Below, piece by piece: positions 44,201-53,958 of a stretch of 58,593 nucleotides of DNA. Both the position numbers and the translations under genes were made by a program. Below the pieces are notes generated by a model, which had not been told where the DNA came from, did not search any database, and saw only the letters and a list, made by a program, of their open reading frames with translations. Within the stretch, counting starts at the first letter, position 1. Each line of letters starts with the position of its first letter. The DNA is taken from NCBI GenBank assembly GCA_958453305.1, contig CAUDXH010000012.1:1-58593 (forward strand). The letters run 5' to 3'. The DNA is from an uncultured Bacteroides sp. (GTDB lineage Bacteria > Bacteroidota > Bacteroidia > Bacteroidales > Bacteroidaceae).

Positions 44201-44234
44201 ATCCGGAAAACGTATGGTGGTAGGATTGAGGCTT

Positions 44235-44276
44235 TAACAATGCCAGCCGGTTAAGATGATTCAGCTGACATTGTTA
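44235..44276 (+). terminator. Hairpin downstream of the ATPase gene
   Basis: TAACAATGCCAGC pairs with GCTGACATTGTTA with one mismatch. It begins 35 bases past the ATPase stop. There is no T-tract, so termination is uncertain. The rest of the 44201-44419 gap shows nothing firm. Confidence 0.45.
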
Positions 44277-44419
44277 TAGGGGAGATGGCTTTATTCTTCT
44301 ACCGCAGAGTCAACTGGCAAGTGCTGCATTACGAAATGTTTTTGAAGGATATTTCAGTGGAAGTGCAAAAATCAAGTTTTCTCAGGGCCTTCTAAGCATA
44401 TACAATTGCAATAGTTGGA

Positions 44420-46015
44420 TTAAAGCACGAAGTTGATAGATTTCCACGTATATCCCTGCCATACATTTCCGGCGCTTACCTCGCCCTCTTTGCTGATGTC
44501 GAGGGTCAGCTCGCAGTTTGCGGGGTTGAATCCCATGCCGGCGATGCTGGGCGAGAGAGTAATCTCCTGTTTCGATGTCAGCACTAACTCACGCAGGGCG
44601 GAGCAGTTCTTAAAGGTGAACTCGTTAATCCGCGTTACTTTGGGCAACTTGACCGAGGTCAGGGCGAAGCAGTCTTCAAAGGCAGAGCCGTATATTTCCG
44701 TTGCTTCGGGAAACTCTATTGAGGTGAGTTTTCCGCAACCCGAGAATGCGTACTGACCTATCGATACTGCCTGGGGGAAATCTGCCGAGGTCAGTGCCTT
44801 GCAGCCGTCGAAAGTATGCAAGCCGATGCGCTTTACCTGAGTGGCGTTGACCGAAGTGAGTGCCGTGCATTCGTAAAATGCCGAAGTACCCAGACTCTCC
44901 GCTTTCGGCAGGTCTATCACGGGCAACGACGTACATCCCATAAAAGCATTGTCGCCAATGTTTAGCGCGCCGGGCAGGTTTATCTGTGTCAAGGCTTTGT
45001 AGTCGGCAAAGGCGAATCCTTCGAGTCCGGTTATTGTCTCGGGCAGGATAATCTGTTCCACATATTCGGGGTTGAAATAAGTGTTCATAAACACCGAAGT
45101 CCACCCCGTAATTCCGCTCAGGTCGATAACCTTGAGGGTCGGACTGTCGAAGTCGAGTCTGACCAGCGCCAGTTTTCCCGATTCACCTTTGATGTTCAGC
45201 CTGCGGAACACGCTTCCCACCGTCAGGGCGGCTTCGGCGGCAAAGGTGTTGGGTGCGGCGTCGAGGTCTACGGTCACCTCGTCATCCGCTACGGTGGTAA
45301 AGCCGGTGATGCTGCCCTCGCCCTGTACGATGATTATTTTATGCTCTATGGGCGGAGCGGCGGGGTTGGAGCTTTCATGACTTTTAATCGTGACAGTTCC
45401 GCTGCGGAACGGCGTGTCGGTATTCGCGGCTATCCTGAACTGTAATTCCTCTGTGTGCGTAGCCCGTGGGATGACGGGTGTTATCCATTGCGAAGCCTTG
45501 ATGCCGTAGCCGGTGTTTGTTTCCACGGGAATGGTGATGATGTCGCCCTCATTACCTGTTTCGTAGAAGCGTTGCGTCACGGTCAGCGTCTTTTCCTCCA
45601 CGCCCACGGTGAGCGATGCGGTGCGTTCGCCGTCGGTCACGCTCAGGGTGATGCGACTGTCGGCGTTCAGCTCTGAGGCTGTCAGGCTGATTTTTCCATA
45701 GTGGTACATGATAGACGGATTATACCCGTCGGGAATGATTACAGCCTCCATGCCTTCGGTGGCTGATACCTTTATTTCGGCATCGGTGGCTGCATTATAT
45801 ACGGCATAGCCTATTTTTAAGGTCTGTCCCCGCGTCACGATTATATCTTTTTCGGGGGTATATTCCTGAAGCTCTATTCTGATTTCATCATCCTTTTCCG
45901 GTTCTTCCGGCTCAAAGATTTCCGGCTTTTCCGGTTCGATGAATTCATCCTCTCCGCACCCCCACAGTGTAATCAGGGAGAGGGTTAAAAATAAATAGTA
46001 AATAAGCTTTTTCAT
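44420..46015 (-). CDS. BspA-type leucine-rich-repeat surface lipoprotein
   Basis: A 531-residue lipoprotein: lipobox ITLWGC (Cys near residue 20), an acidic, proline-rich spacer (EPEKPEIFEPEEPEK), BACON/Ig-like domains at about 45-235 (ETNTGYGIKASQWITPVIPR), then at about 320-500 a run of LRR_5/BspA repeats of the form AFxGCxxLTSVxLPxAxxIG. Such proteins are usually surface adhesins. It lies on the dcw strand, 33 bases below ftsW, so it is probably read from the dcw promoter. GC is high (one sampled line 62%) against 47% in ftsW, pointing to separate origin. Confidence 0.85.
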   Translation of the reverse strand: MKKLIYYLFLTLSLITLWGCGEDEFIEPEKPEIFEPEEPEKDDEIRIELQEYTPEKDIIVTRGQTLKIGYAVYNAATDAEIKVSATEGMEAVIIPDGYNPSIMYHYGKISLTASELNADSRITLSVTDGERTASLTVGVEEKTLTVTQRFYETGNEGDIITIPVETNTGYGIKASQWITPVIPRATHTEELQFRIAANTDTPFRSGTVTIKSHESSNPAAPPIEHKIIIVQGEGSITGFTTVADDEVTVDLDAAPNTFAAEAALTVGSVFRRLNIKGESGKLALVRLDFDSPTLKVIDLSGITGWTSVFMNTYFNPEYVEQIILPETITGLEGFAFADYKALTQINLPGALNIGDNAFMGCTSLPVIDLPKAESLGTSAFYECTALTSVNATQVKRIGLHTFDGCKALTSADFPQAVSIGQYAFSGCGKLTSIEFPEATEIYGSAFEDCFALTSVKLPKVTRINEFTFKNCSALRELVLTSKQEITLSPSIAGMGFNPANCELTLDISKEGEVSAGNVWQGYTWKSINFVL

Positions 46016-46048
46016 TTGTTTTTTAATAGTTATGAGTGAATTTTTAAG

Positions 46049-47359
46049 CTAAAACACTTCCGTTTTCTGTGCAGCTACTGTATTCTGTTCCTGCATCAGA
46101 TTCATGGCAGCATTTTGCAAGGCAGCCACTGCATTTTCCTGGATGAGGCGCTGTTTCTCCTCTTCCTCTTTCTGACGTTGTTCTTCCTGTTCCTTCACAT
46201 AGCGGCTTACGCTCAAAATCATGCCGATGTAGGCGCAGTTAATCAAAGTGGCTGTACCTCCCTTACTGATTAAGGGAAGCGGCTGACCGGTTACGGGGAA
46301 CAAGCCTACGGCTACCATCATGTTGAGCAGGGCCTGTGAAACAATCAGCAAGGCAATCCCCATGACAAGATAGGCAGGGAAACTCTTGTCGCACCTGCGG
46401 GCTATCTTTCCGGCTCGCATTAACAGCCAAATATAAAGAATAGCAACAAACAGTCCCCCTACCAGTCCGAGCTCTTCGATAATGATGGCAAAGATAAAGT
46501 CGGAAAAGGCTTGTGAAAGGAAGTCGCGCTGTATACTGTTTCCGGGCATTTTTCCGATTACGTTGCTGGAGGCAATGGCAATGTTGGCATGAGCCACCTG
46601 TGCATTTTTGTCGATGTCGAATTTAGCTGCTGGTACAGCCTCTTTGTCTTCAAAAAAGCCTTTGATACGGTTCTGCCAAGTTTCTACACGGTGCATAAGC
46701 GGTACATCGTCCAGCTTGTCGGTAGGAATGATGATGACAATGCTTATAAACACCGTCAAAAAGAGGGTGACTACCCCCGTGAGCTTGCCAATCAGTTTCC
46801 AAGGAATCCTTCCGATAATCATCATGAGAAAGACCACTCCAAACAAAAGGAGTGCCGTGGACCCGTTTTCAGGTGCAATGAGGAAAAAAGCCCCAATGGT
46901 GAAGTACATAATCCATCGGAAGGCTTTGGGGGTAGCTCCGTTTTCATCTTGAAACTTCGACAACAGACGGGCCGTTACAATGATTACTGCCATCTTTGCC
47001 AGTTCGGAGGGTTGGAACTGAATCCCGAAAAATGTCATCCATCGTGCCGCTCCATTCACACGGTCGCCTGTTACCAATCCCATAATCATGACAATAAACA
47101 GCAAGACAAATGACAGGGGAATAAGAAAGTAGGGCAAAGACTGAAAGAGCCGGCATGGAATATTATGAACCAGATATACGATGAGGGCGCCTACCATCAG
47201 AATGACACAGTGCTGGGTGATGGGAGCCAGATGGTCACCGCTCTTGTAAGAGAGCGTGCTGGCAGCACTGAATACCTCAACAATGGAAACCAGACAAAGG
47301 AGGAGGAAGATAATCCACACAGCCTTGTCGCCTTTGAGTAAGTTCTTTAATAAATCCAT
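46049..47359 (-). CDS. ftsW: Septal peptidoglycan polymerase FtsW
   Basis: A 436-residue SEDS glycosyltransferase with about ten membrane helices. Seen: GAARWMTFFGIQFQPSELAK, LIAPENGSTALLLFGVVFLM with the conserved Glu/Asp region, and the C-terminal LFPVTGQPLPLISKGGTA motif. The C-terminus adds a charged Q/E-rich tail (KEQEEQRQKEEEEKQRL), probably cytoplasmic. It polymerises lipid II together with FtsI. It is followed here by the BspA-like gene rather than by murG. Confidence 0.95.
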   Translation of the reverse strand: MDLLKNLLKGDKAVWIIFLLLCLVSIVEVFSAASTLSYKSGDHLAPITQHCVILMVGALIVYLVHNIPCRLFQSLPYFLIPLSFVLLFIVMIMGLVTGDRVNGAARWMTFFGIQFQPSELAKMAVIIVTARLLSKFQDENGATPKAFRWIMYFTIGAFFLIAPENGSTALLLFGVVFLMMIIGRIPWKLIGKLTGVVTLFLTVFISIVIIIPTDKLDDVPLMHRVETWQNRIKGFFEDKEAVPAAKFDIDKNAQVAHANIAIASSNVIGKMPGNSIQRDFLSQAFSDFIFAIIIEELGLVGGLFVAILYIWLLMRAGKIARRCDKSFPAYLVMGIALLIVSQALLNMMVAVGLFPVTGQPLPLISKGGTATLINCAYIGMILSVSRYVKEQEEQRQKEEEEKQRLIQENAVAALQNAAMNLMQEQNTVAAQKTEVF

Positions 47360-47385
47360 TCGTATAAATTTTTAGGTTGGAGGAA

Positions 47386-48720
47386 TTACAGGTTTCTTAC
47401 GCACTGTTTGAATTGTTCTCCCCGGTCTTCGTAGCTTTTAAACAAATCGAAACTTGCACAACATGGGCTCAACAATACGGTTTCGCCTTTTTTAGCCATC
47501 TTGTATGCAGCGTCAACTGCATCGTTCATGCTTTGTACATCGGCAATAGGGAGACCGAAGCCATCGAAAAATTCATGTAGCTTTTCATTGTGGAGTCCCA
47601 TGAAGATGAGCCCGGTACATTTTTCTTTTACCAGATTGGCTATTTCGTTATAGTCATTACCCTTGTCTTTGCCTCCCAAAATCAGTACCGTCTTGGTCTT
47701 CATACTCTGCAGGGCATACCAGCATGAGTTGACATTCGTTGCCTTAGAGTCGTTGATATAGTCTACTCCGCGTACGCGTGCCACCTTTTCTAACCGGTGT
47801 TCCACTCCTTTGAAGTCGTTCAAGGCCTCCCGGATGCACTCCTTGCGGATGCCGGCGATATTGGCAGAGATTCCCGCTGCCATAGAGTTGAATAAATTAT
47901 GCTTACCGGTCAGTGCCAACTCTTCCTGTTCCATGTTAAAGGCAATGGGCTGAGTGAAATAAACTTTGTTTTGTTCCACAAATGCGGCAAGTCCTTCGTC
48001 TTTTTTCTCGGCAAAGGGATAATAGTGACCGTGAATGCCGTATTTATGCAGTTCCTTCTGAATAACCGGATCATCGTTCCAGAAGATGAATGCATCATCG
48101 TCGGTCTGGTTCTGGATGATGCGGAATTTGGCATCAACGTAGTTTTGCATCTTGTAGTCATAGCGGTCCAGATGGTCAGGAGTGATATTCATCAGTACAG
48201 CGATGTTGGCATGGAACTTATACATATTGTCAAGTTGGAAGCTGCTGAGCTCAATGATGTAATAGTCGTAATCGTATTCAGCCACTTGGAAAGCCAGGCT
48301 CTGTCCGATGTTTCCTGCCAGTCCTACATTCAGTCCGGCTTTTTTAAAGATGTGATAAATCAAGGAGGTAGTGGTTGTTTTTCCATTACTTCCCGTAATA
48401 CAAATCATCTTTGCCTGCGTATATCGTCCGGCAAATTCAATTTCAGAGATGACAGGGGTGCCTTGTTCCTTCAGTTTCCCGATGATGGGCGCATCATTGG
48501 GAATGCCAGGGCTTTTGATAACCTCGTCAGCGTTCAGAATCAACTCTTCCGTGTGTTTTCCTTCTTCCCACGGAATGTTTCTTTCATTTAACATGTCCTT
48601 ATATTTGTCTTTAATCAGTGACATGTCTGATACAAACGTATCGAATCCTTTTTTCTTAGCCAGAACGGCTGCTCCCGCACCGCTTTCTCCGGCTCCTAAT
48701 ATGACAATTCTTTTTGTCAT
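47386..48720 (-). CDS. murD: UDP-N-acetylmuramoylalanine--D-glutamate ligase
   Basis: A 444-residue Mur ligase: N-terminal IVILGAGESGAGAAVLAKKK, ATP loop CITGSNGKTTTTSLIYHI, NITPDHLDRYD, and the C-terminal INDSKATNVNSCWYAL and LSPCCASFDLFKSYEDRGEQ. All motifs are intact and the length is normal. It adds D-Glu to the UDP-MurNAc-L-Ala made by MurC. It lies between mraY (5-base gap) and ftsW. Confidence 0.96.
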   Translation of the reverse strand: MTKRIVILGAGESGAGAAVLAKKKGFDTFVSDMSLIKDKYKDMLNERNIPWEEGKHTEELILNADEVIKSPGIPNDAPIIGKLKEQGTPVISEIEFAGRYTQAKMICITGSNGKTTTTSLIYHIFKKAGLNVGLAGNIGQSLAFQVAEYDYDYYIIELSSFQLDNMYKFHANIAVLMNITPDHLDRYDYKMQNYVDAKFRIIQNQTDDDAFIFWNDDPVIQKELHKYGIHGHYYPFAEKKDEGLAAFVEQNKVYFTQPIAFNMEQEELALTGKHNLFNSMAAGISANIAGIRKECIREALNDFKGVEHRLEKVARVRGVDYINDSKATNVNSCWYALQSMKTKTVLILGGKDKGNDYNEIANLVKEKCTGLIFMGLHNEKLHEFFDGFGLPIADVQSMNDAVDAAYKMAKKGETVLLSPCCASFDLFKSYEDRGEQFKQCVRNL

Positions 48721-48725
48721 GACTC

Positions 48726-49994
48726 TTATCTTATCTTTAAAGTTATAATCGTTATAGCTGCTAATACGATGGTTACAATCCAGAAGCGGACGGTAATTTT
48801 TGATTCATGGAATACATTGACCGGATGAGTGAACATATAGCTGCAGTTGGGGTCAAGCTGAGCCAGTGTGGTACGGAAATGGTCATGAATCGGGGTCCGC
48901 TTGAAGATGCGTTGTCTGACTCCCTTCTTCTTTCCCCGCTGGAAGTATTTTACCTGTAGAATGACAGACAAGTTTTCTACGAGGAATACTCCGCAGAGGA
49001 TAGGTATCAGCAGTTCTTTATGAATGATGATGGCGAAGACGGCAATGATACCTCCAATGGTTAAACTTCCGGTATCGCCCATGAAGACCTGTGCCGGAAA
49101 GGCATTATACCATAAGAAACCAATCAGGGCACCGATAAAGGCGCAGATAAAGATAACCAGTTCTTCGCTGCCCGGTATGTACATGATATTCAAGTAGCCG
49201 GCATACTCGATATGACTCGATACATAAGCCAGAATACCGAGGGTTACTCCGATGATGGCTGAGTTTCCGGCAGCCATTCCATCCATCCCATCGTTCAGAT
49301 TGGCTCCGTTTGAAACAGCAGTGACTACAAAAATGGTTATCAGCACAAACACAATCCATCCGGCACTCTGTGCGTGTTCGCCCAAGAAGCCGACAAAGTC
49401 GGCATAATCCAGGTTATTGTTCTTGAAAAAAGGAATGGTGGTCTTGGTTGATTTCTCATCTTGGGTTTTGTGAACCACTTCCACAATCTCACCGTTTCGC
49501 TGGATTTCAACATTCTCACGGATAACCACATTGGGACTGAGGTAAAGCGTTAATCCGACAATCAAGCCCAGACCCACCTGTCCGATGATTTTGAATTTGC
49601 CGTGAAGCCCTTCTTTATCTTTGCGGAATACTTTGATATAATCATCCAAGAATCCTAATGTTCCCAGCCATATTGTGGTAATCAGCATCAATATCATATA
49701 GATATTATGTAGCTTGCCTAAAAGCAGGCAAGGTATCAGGATAGCCACAATGATGATGATTCCACCCATGGTGGGGACACCTACTTTGTTTACGTTGAAC
49801 GGATCAATCGATGCATCGCGCTGGGTTTCTGTAATTTGTTTCTTTTTAAGGTGGTTGATAAAATATTCACCGAAGATTGCTGAAATAAGTAGAGCAAGAA
49901 TGACAGCCATCAGCGAGCGGAATGACACGTAACTGAACATGCCTGCTCCGGGAAAGTCAAATTGCTCTAAATAATTAAACAGGTAATATAACAT
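48726..49994 (-). CDS. mraY: Phospho-N-acetylmuramoyl-pentapeptide transferase
   Basis: A 422-residue polytopic transferase that makes lipid I. Seen: VPTMGGIIII, LGFLDDYIKVFRKDKEGLHG with the catalytic aspartates, LNDGMDGMAAG, FMGDTGSLTIGG and the C-terminal RTPIHDHFRTTLAQ histidine loop. It is about 60 residues longer than E. coli MraY because of a loop after helix 4 (NVEIQRNGEIVEVVHKTQDE), as in other Bacteroidetes. It is followed by murD. Confidence 0.96.
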   Translation of the reverse strand: MLYYLFNYLEQFDFPGAGMFSYVSFRSLMAVILALLISAIFGEYFINHLKKKQITETQRDASIDPFNVNKVGVPTMGGIIIIVAILIPCLLLGKLHNIYMILMLITTIWLGTLGFLDDYIKVFRKDKEGLHGKFKIIGQVGLGLIVGLTLYLSPNVVIRENVEIQRNGEIVEVVHKTQDEKSTKTTIPFFKNNNLDYADFVGFLGEHAQSAGWIVFVLITIFVVTAVSNGANLNDGMDGMAAGNSAIIGVTLGILAYVSSHIEYAGYLNIMYIPGSEELVIFICAFIGALIGFLWYNAFPAQVFMGDTGSLTIGGIIAVFAIIIHKELLIPILCGVFLVENLSVILQVKYFQRGKKKGVRQRIFKRTPIHDHFRTTLAQLDPNCSYMFTHPVNVFHESKITVRFWIVTIVLAAITIITLKIR

Positions 49995-50003
49995 TGTTCC
50001 TCC

Positions 50004-51461
50004 TTATTGTTCGTTATTGAAAATTTCTTTTAGCACTTCTTTGTCGTCGAAGTGATGTTTAACTCCTTTGATTTCCTGATAGTTTTCATGTCCCTTTCCG
50101 GCTACCAGAATAACGTCGCCTGCCGAGGCCAGCATACAAGCTGTGCGGATTGCTTCTTTGCGGTCGGCTATGGAAACTACTTTTAGCAGTTGTTCTTTGG
50201 TGAGTCCGGCAAGCATATCATTGATAATGTCTTGCGGCTCTTCAAATCGGGGATTGTCGGAGGTGATGATGATCCGGTCGCTCTGTTTGGCCGATTCTTG
50301 TGCCATGAGCGGCCGCTTCCCTTTATCCCGGTTTCCTCCGGCTCCTACCACCGTTATAACTTTTCCTTGTCCCTTTAGCACATCATGGATGGCATTCAAA
50401 ACATTGACCAGTGCGTCAGGAGTATGTGCATAATCTACGATAGCTGTATATCCCTTGGGTGAGCGTAGCGCATCGAACCGTCCGGAAACAGGGCGAAGCA
50501 AGCTCAGAGCAATCAGTACCTCTTCGGCCGATTTGCCCAGCAGGCAGGCTGCGCCGTAAACAGCCAATAGGTTGGAGGCATTAAAGCGTCCGATAAACTG
50601 TACATTGACTTCCCGGTTGTTGATATCCATCAGCATGCCTTCAAACCCGTCTTCAAGTACTTTACCTTTAAATTCACATAGTGTGCGGAGTGAATAGGCA
50701 GCAACCTTTGCCTTCGTATTTTGAACCATGACAAAGCCGTTTTTATCATCAGCATTGGTTAAAGCAAATGCATTTTTCGGCAGGTTGTCGAAAAAGGTTT
50801 TCTTTGCTTTCAGGTAGTTTTCTACCGTTTTGTGATAATCCAGATGGTCACGGGTAAGGTTGGTAAAGATACCTCCGGCAAACTTTAGTCCTCCAATCCG
50901 TTTTTGGGCAACAGCATGTGAGCTCACCTCCATGAAGGCATATTTACATCCCTCGTCTGCCATTTGTCCCAATAAGCGGTTGAGAGTAATGGGGTCGGGG
51001 GTGGTGTGGTCGGTAGGAATAGCTACTCCGTCGATATAGTTACATACCGTAGAGATAAGTCCCACTTTATATCCAAAGTAACGGAACATATTATATAATA
51101 AGGTAGCAATGGTGGTTTTACCATTGGTTCCAGTAACGCCTACCAAGTCGAGTTTGGAAGTCGGGTCACCATAAAATGTTGTAGCCAGTTTCCCTACTGC
51201 CTCTTCAGAATCGGGTACTTGTATATAAGTCACCTGTTCAAGCCGGTTCTCCGGAAGGTTTTCGCATACGATTGCAGTTGCTCCCGATGTAATCGCCTTA
51301 TCAATGTATGTGTGTCCGTCGGTTTGTGTTCCTTTTACTGCAACAAAAAGATATCCCGGCTTGATCTGTCTTGAATCCATTTCAAGTCCTTTGATTTCTT
51401 TTTGCATATCACCTGCCGACTGGCAGATATGGACCGTTTTTAAAATTTCTTCCAGTATCAT
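50004..51461 (-). CDS. murE: UDP-MurNAc-tripeptide synthetase (meso-DAP adding)
   Basis: A 485-residue Mur ligase: substrate loop at the N-terminus (DSRQIKPGYLFVAVKGTQTD), ATP loop VGVTGTNGKTTIATLLYNMF, the carbamylated-lysine region, and SDNPRFEEP. The DNPR motif marks meso-diaminopimelate rather than lysine as the added residue. ATG 51461 is preferred over an in-frame TTG at 51470. It lies between ftsI (10-base gap) and mraY. Confidence 0.96.
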   Translation of the reverse strand: MILEEILKTVHICQSAGDMQKEIKGLEMDSRQIKPGYLFVAVKGTQTDGHTYIDKAITSGATAIVCENLPENRLEQVTYIQVPDSEEAVGKLATTFYGDPTSKLDLVGVTGTNGKTTIATLLYNMFRYFGYKVGLISTVCNYIDGVAIPTDHTTPDPITLNRLLGQMADEGCKYAFMEVSSHAVAQKRIGGLKFAGGIFTNLTRDHLDYHKTVENYLKAKKTFFDNLPKNAFALTNADDKNGFVMVQNTKAKVAAYSLRTLCEFKGKVLEDGFEGMLMDINNREVNVQFIGRFNASNLLAVYGAACLLGKSAEEVLIALSLLRPVSGRFDALRSPKGYTAIVDYAHTPDALVNVLNAIHDVLKGQGKVITVVGAGGNRDKGKRPLMAQESAKQSDRIIITSDNPRFEEPQDIINDMLAGLTKEQLLKVVSIADRKEAIRTACMLASAGDVILVAGKGHENYQEIKGVKHHFDDKEVLKEIFNNEQ

Positions 51462-51471
51462 TTTTCTCAAT

Positions 51472-53598
51472 TTATTTTAGCGTTAATGTAATAGTTTGCC
51501 CTCTATGTACATACGAACCTGCAGGTATACTTTGGGAGATGACTTTTCCAACTCCTAAGAGCCTTACTCTTAACCCTTGATTTTCTAATATGTAAACCGC
51601 ATCTTTGGCTCCCATACCTTTTACATTAGGTATATGTTTGGCACTTATCTGGGTTTCTTTTAGCTCTGCATAGGCTTCTGTAGCCGTAGCTTTTCCCCAA
51701 ACGGGCTTTTGCTGTTCCGGAATGTTGTCACTATTGCTGTTTACATTAAGTTCTCTTAAGAGGTATGCAGCTTCAATGATGTCTCCGTTTTTGATGTCGG
51801 GAATCAAAACCGAGGTTGAGTCTTTGGCTTGTGCCAAATCCAGATTAAGATGTTTGGCATAGACCCGCTCGGCTATCCGGCTGAAAACACTTCCTGCCTG
51901 TATTCCTCCGGAAGGCGATCCCTTGGGACCTTGTATAGATACAAGGCAACTGTATTTAGGAGCTTCCGACGGGAAATATCCGCAGAAACTGACCAGATAG
52001 CTGGTCCCTCCAGCTTTATATCCGGCTTTCCCCTGAGAAATTTGTGCCGTACCAGTTTTTCCTGATACGCTGAATTGCTTGCTGCCAGCAGACTTGGCAA
52101 GTCCGTGCGACACGACTCTCTGGAGGATGGTTCGTATCTGGGCCAAGGTTGTGTCTGAACAGATTTTAGGGTTGATAATCTCAGTGGGGAACTCTTTTAT
52201 TACTTCTCCGTCTTTGGCTATCTCCCTCACAAATTTAGGTTTGACCATAACTCCATTGTTCGCTATGGCATTATAAAAGTTTAGAACATAAATCGGCGGA
52301 ATCATGGTTTCATATCCGATACTCATCCATGGTAAAGTGGTTTTGGCAAAATAGCGTTCCTTAGGACCTTTGATGCGCGGTACCGCTTCACCCACAAAGC
52401 CTAAATTCAGCGGGGTATCGATGCTCATGCGGCGTAATCCGTCAATAAACCTTTGAGGGTTATTCCCGTAATATTTGTCGATGATGGATGAAACTCCGAT
52501 ATTGGAAGAAACCTCCATGATTCGTGTAACATCAATTTCCCCAAATCCGCCTTTATACCAGTTCCAGTCTTTCATGTTGCTTCCATGCATGTTGACAATT
52601 CCTTTTTGGGTGTCAACAAGCGTATGTGGCGTAATGTATTTATCTTCGAGTGCTACCATGATGGAGGCTGTTTTAAAGGTTGAGCCGGGTTCCATCAGGT
52701 TACTTACCGATAAATTTCTCATCTCGTAATAGTGTCCGTCATTTCCCCGTGTCATATTGACGTTTGCCTTTACCTCTCCGGTCGCTACTTCCATTACGAC
52801 AGCTACCCCTGAGGCTGCTTCTAAGTTGGTTAGCTGGTCTACCAGTGCTTTCTCTGCAATGTCTTGAATATCAACATCGATAGTTGTTACGATATCACAA
52901 CCGTCAATGGGCGGCATATCCACGATGTTCAAGTATTTGTTCATCACTTTTTGCCGGTGCGTAATTCCGTCTTTTCCCCTTAAAATGGAGTCATAGGTCA
53001 GCTCAAGTCCGTTTTTTGCTCCCAGAGTCATATCTGGAAACATGTCCCCCAAGGTGCGTGCAGCTAAAGAGCCGAATGGTTTTTTCCGCTGGTTATAAGC
53101 CAGTTCATGGAACCCTCCTTTGTATTTATTCAAATTGAATACAGGCAGTTTTTTGACTTCCTTATATTCAATATATGAGATGCGCTTAGGGTAAAGCAGG
53201 TAGTTTCTGCTTTTTATACGGCGTCCCTTTAAAATGTGACGGCGGAACTCCTGAGCACTTTTATCTGGGAAAATCTGATGGAGACCTTCGCATATTTTGG
53301 TTAGAGAGTCCATCAGCACAGAGTCTCTGCCCGATTCTTTTACCGCCACAAAGTCCATGAAAATTTTATATTCCGGCAAACTGCTTGCCATCAGTTTATT
53401 GTCGGCCGATATAATATTTCCGCGTGTAGGGTGTACCACTACGTTTTCCTTGATATAGCGGTCGGCCACATCTGTCCAGTATTGTCGTTCGCCAAACATA
53501 ATGATACCGGCTTTGACAATGACAGCGATGGCAACCAATGTCATAAGGAATACGATGAACGTATAGCGGTGCATACTGTTTTTTTGTCCGGGTATCAT
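51472..53598 (-). CDS. ftsI: Septal transpeptidase FtsI (PBP3-type) with PASTA domain
   Basis: A 708-residue class B penicillin-binding protein: N-terminal membrane anchor (about residues 12-33), pedestal domain, transpeptidase domain with SxxK EPGSTFKTAS, SxN SSN and KTG SGKTGTAQI, and one C-terminal PASTA domain (IPNVKGMGAKDAVYILENQG). All three active-site motifs are intact. It cross-links septal peptidoglycan with FtsW. The C-terminal PASTA is usual in Bacteroidetes and Gram-positives but absent in E. coli FtsI. Its ATG is 4 bases after ftsL. Confidence 0.95.
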   Translation of the reverse strand: MIPGQKNSMHRYTFIVFLMTLVAIAVIVKAGIIMFGERQYWTDVADRYIKENVVVHPTRGNIISADNKLMASSLPEYKIFMDFVAVKESGRDSVLMDSLTKICEGLHQIFPDKSAQEFRRHILKGRRIKSRNYLLYPKRISYIEYKEVKKLPVFNLNKYKGGFHELAYNQRKKPFGSLAARTLGDMFPDMTLGAKNGLELTYDSILRGKDGITHRQKVMNKYLNIVDMPPIDGCDIVTTIDVDIQDIAEKALVDQLTNLEAASGVAVVMEVATGEVKANVNMTRGNDGHYYEMRNLSVSNLMEPGSTFKTASIMVALEDKYITPHTLVDTQKGIVNMHGSNMKDWNWYKGGFGEIDVTRIMEVSSNIGVSSIIDKYYGNNPQRFIDGLRRMSIDTPLNLGFVGEAVPRIKGPKERYFAKTTLPWMSIGYETMIPPIYVLNFYNAIANNGVMVKPKFVREIAKDGEVIKEFPTEIINPKICSDTTLAQIRTILQRVVSHGLAKSAGSKQFSVSGKTGTAQISQGKAGYKAGGTSYLVSFCGYFPSEAPKYSCLVSIQGPKGSPSGGIQAGSVFSRIAERVYAKHLNLDLAQAKDSTSVLIPDIKNGDIIEAAYLLRELNVNSNSDNIPEQQKPVWGKATATEAYAELKETQISAKHIPNVKGMGAKDAVYILENQGLRVRLLGVGKVISQSIPAGSYVHRGQTITLTLK

Positions 53599-53602
53599 AT
53601 TT

Positions 53603-53953
53603 TTAATCTTCTTTAATGAGATAAGGTGGAGTAGCCGCAGTTTTTAAGGGAGTTCCCTCGGCAGATATATACTCTTCGATTCGTGACTGGCGGCTACGTT
53701 CAGTCAGTTCCGAAGAAATAGTCAATGCGTCGTATTTGGTGTCAGTCAACTCTTTCTTCAGATGGTCTATCTCGATGATTTCACGCTGACTTTCATATCG
53801 GTTGTTGATGTAAAAAATGGTCAGCACAACAATCAGAATGAGAAGATTGGTCTGTCTCTTCAAAAAGTTATGTGCAAGGATATCTCCTCCTAAAATGCTT
53901 TTCAGGGTCACCTGGGTGGCTTCTTCTTGTGATTTGTCTTCTTTATTTTCCAT
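53603..53953 (-). CDS. ftsL: FtsL-like cell division protein
   Basis: A 116-residue bitopic protein: a charged N-terminus with the Bacteroidetes-type LKSILGGDILAHNFLKRQ, a membrane helix at about 36-50 (NLLILIVVLTIFYINNRY), then a coiled-coil stretch (EIIEIDHLKKELTDTKYDAL). Position between rsmH and ftsI plus topology supports FtsL, which links FtsQ/B to FtsW/FtsI. Sequence similarity to E. coli FtsL is slight. Confidence 0.88.
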   Translation of the reverse strand: MENKEDKSQEEATQVTLKSILGGDILAHNFLKRQTNLLILIVVLTIFYINNRYESQREIIEIDHLKKELTDTKYDALTISSELTERSRQSRIEEYISAEGTPLKTAATPPYLIKED

Positions 53954-53958
53954 GTGTG

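Noticed and set aside
44287..44397. 36-codon plus-strand reading frame after the ATPase gene
   Set aside because: Too short, with no promoter or family match. It could be a remnant, but there is no support.
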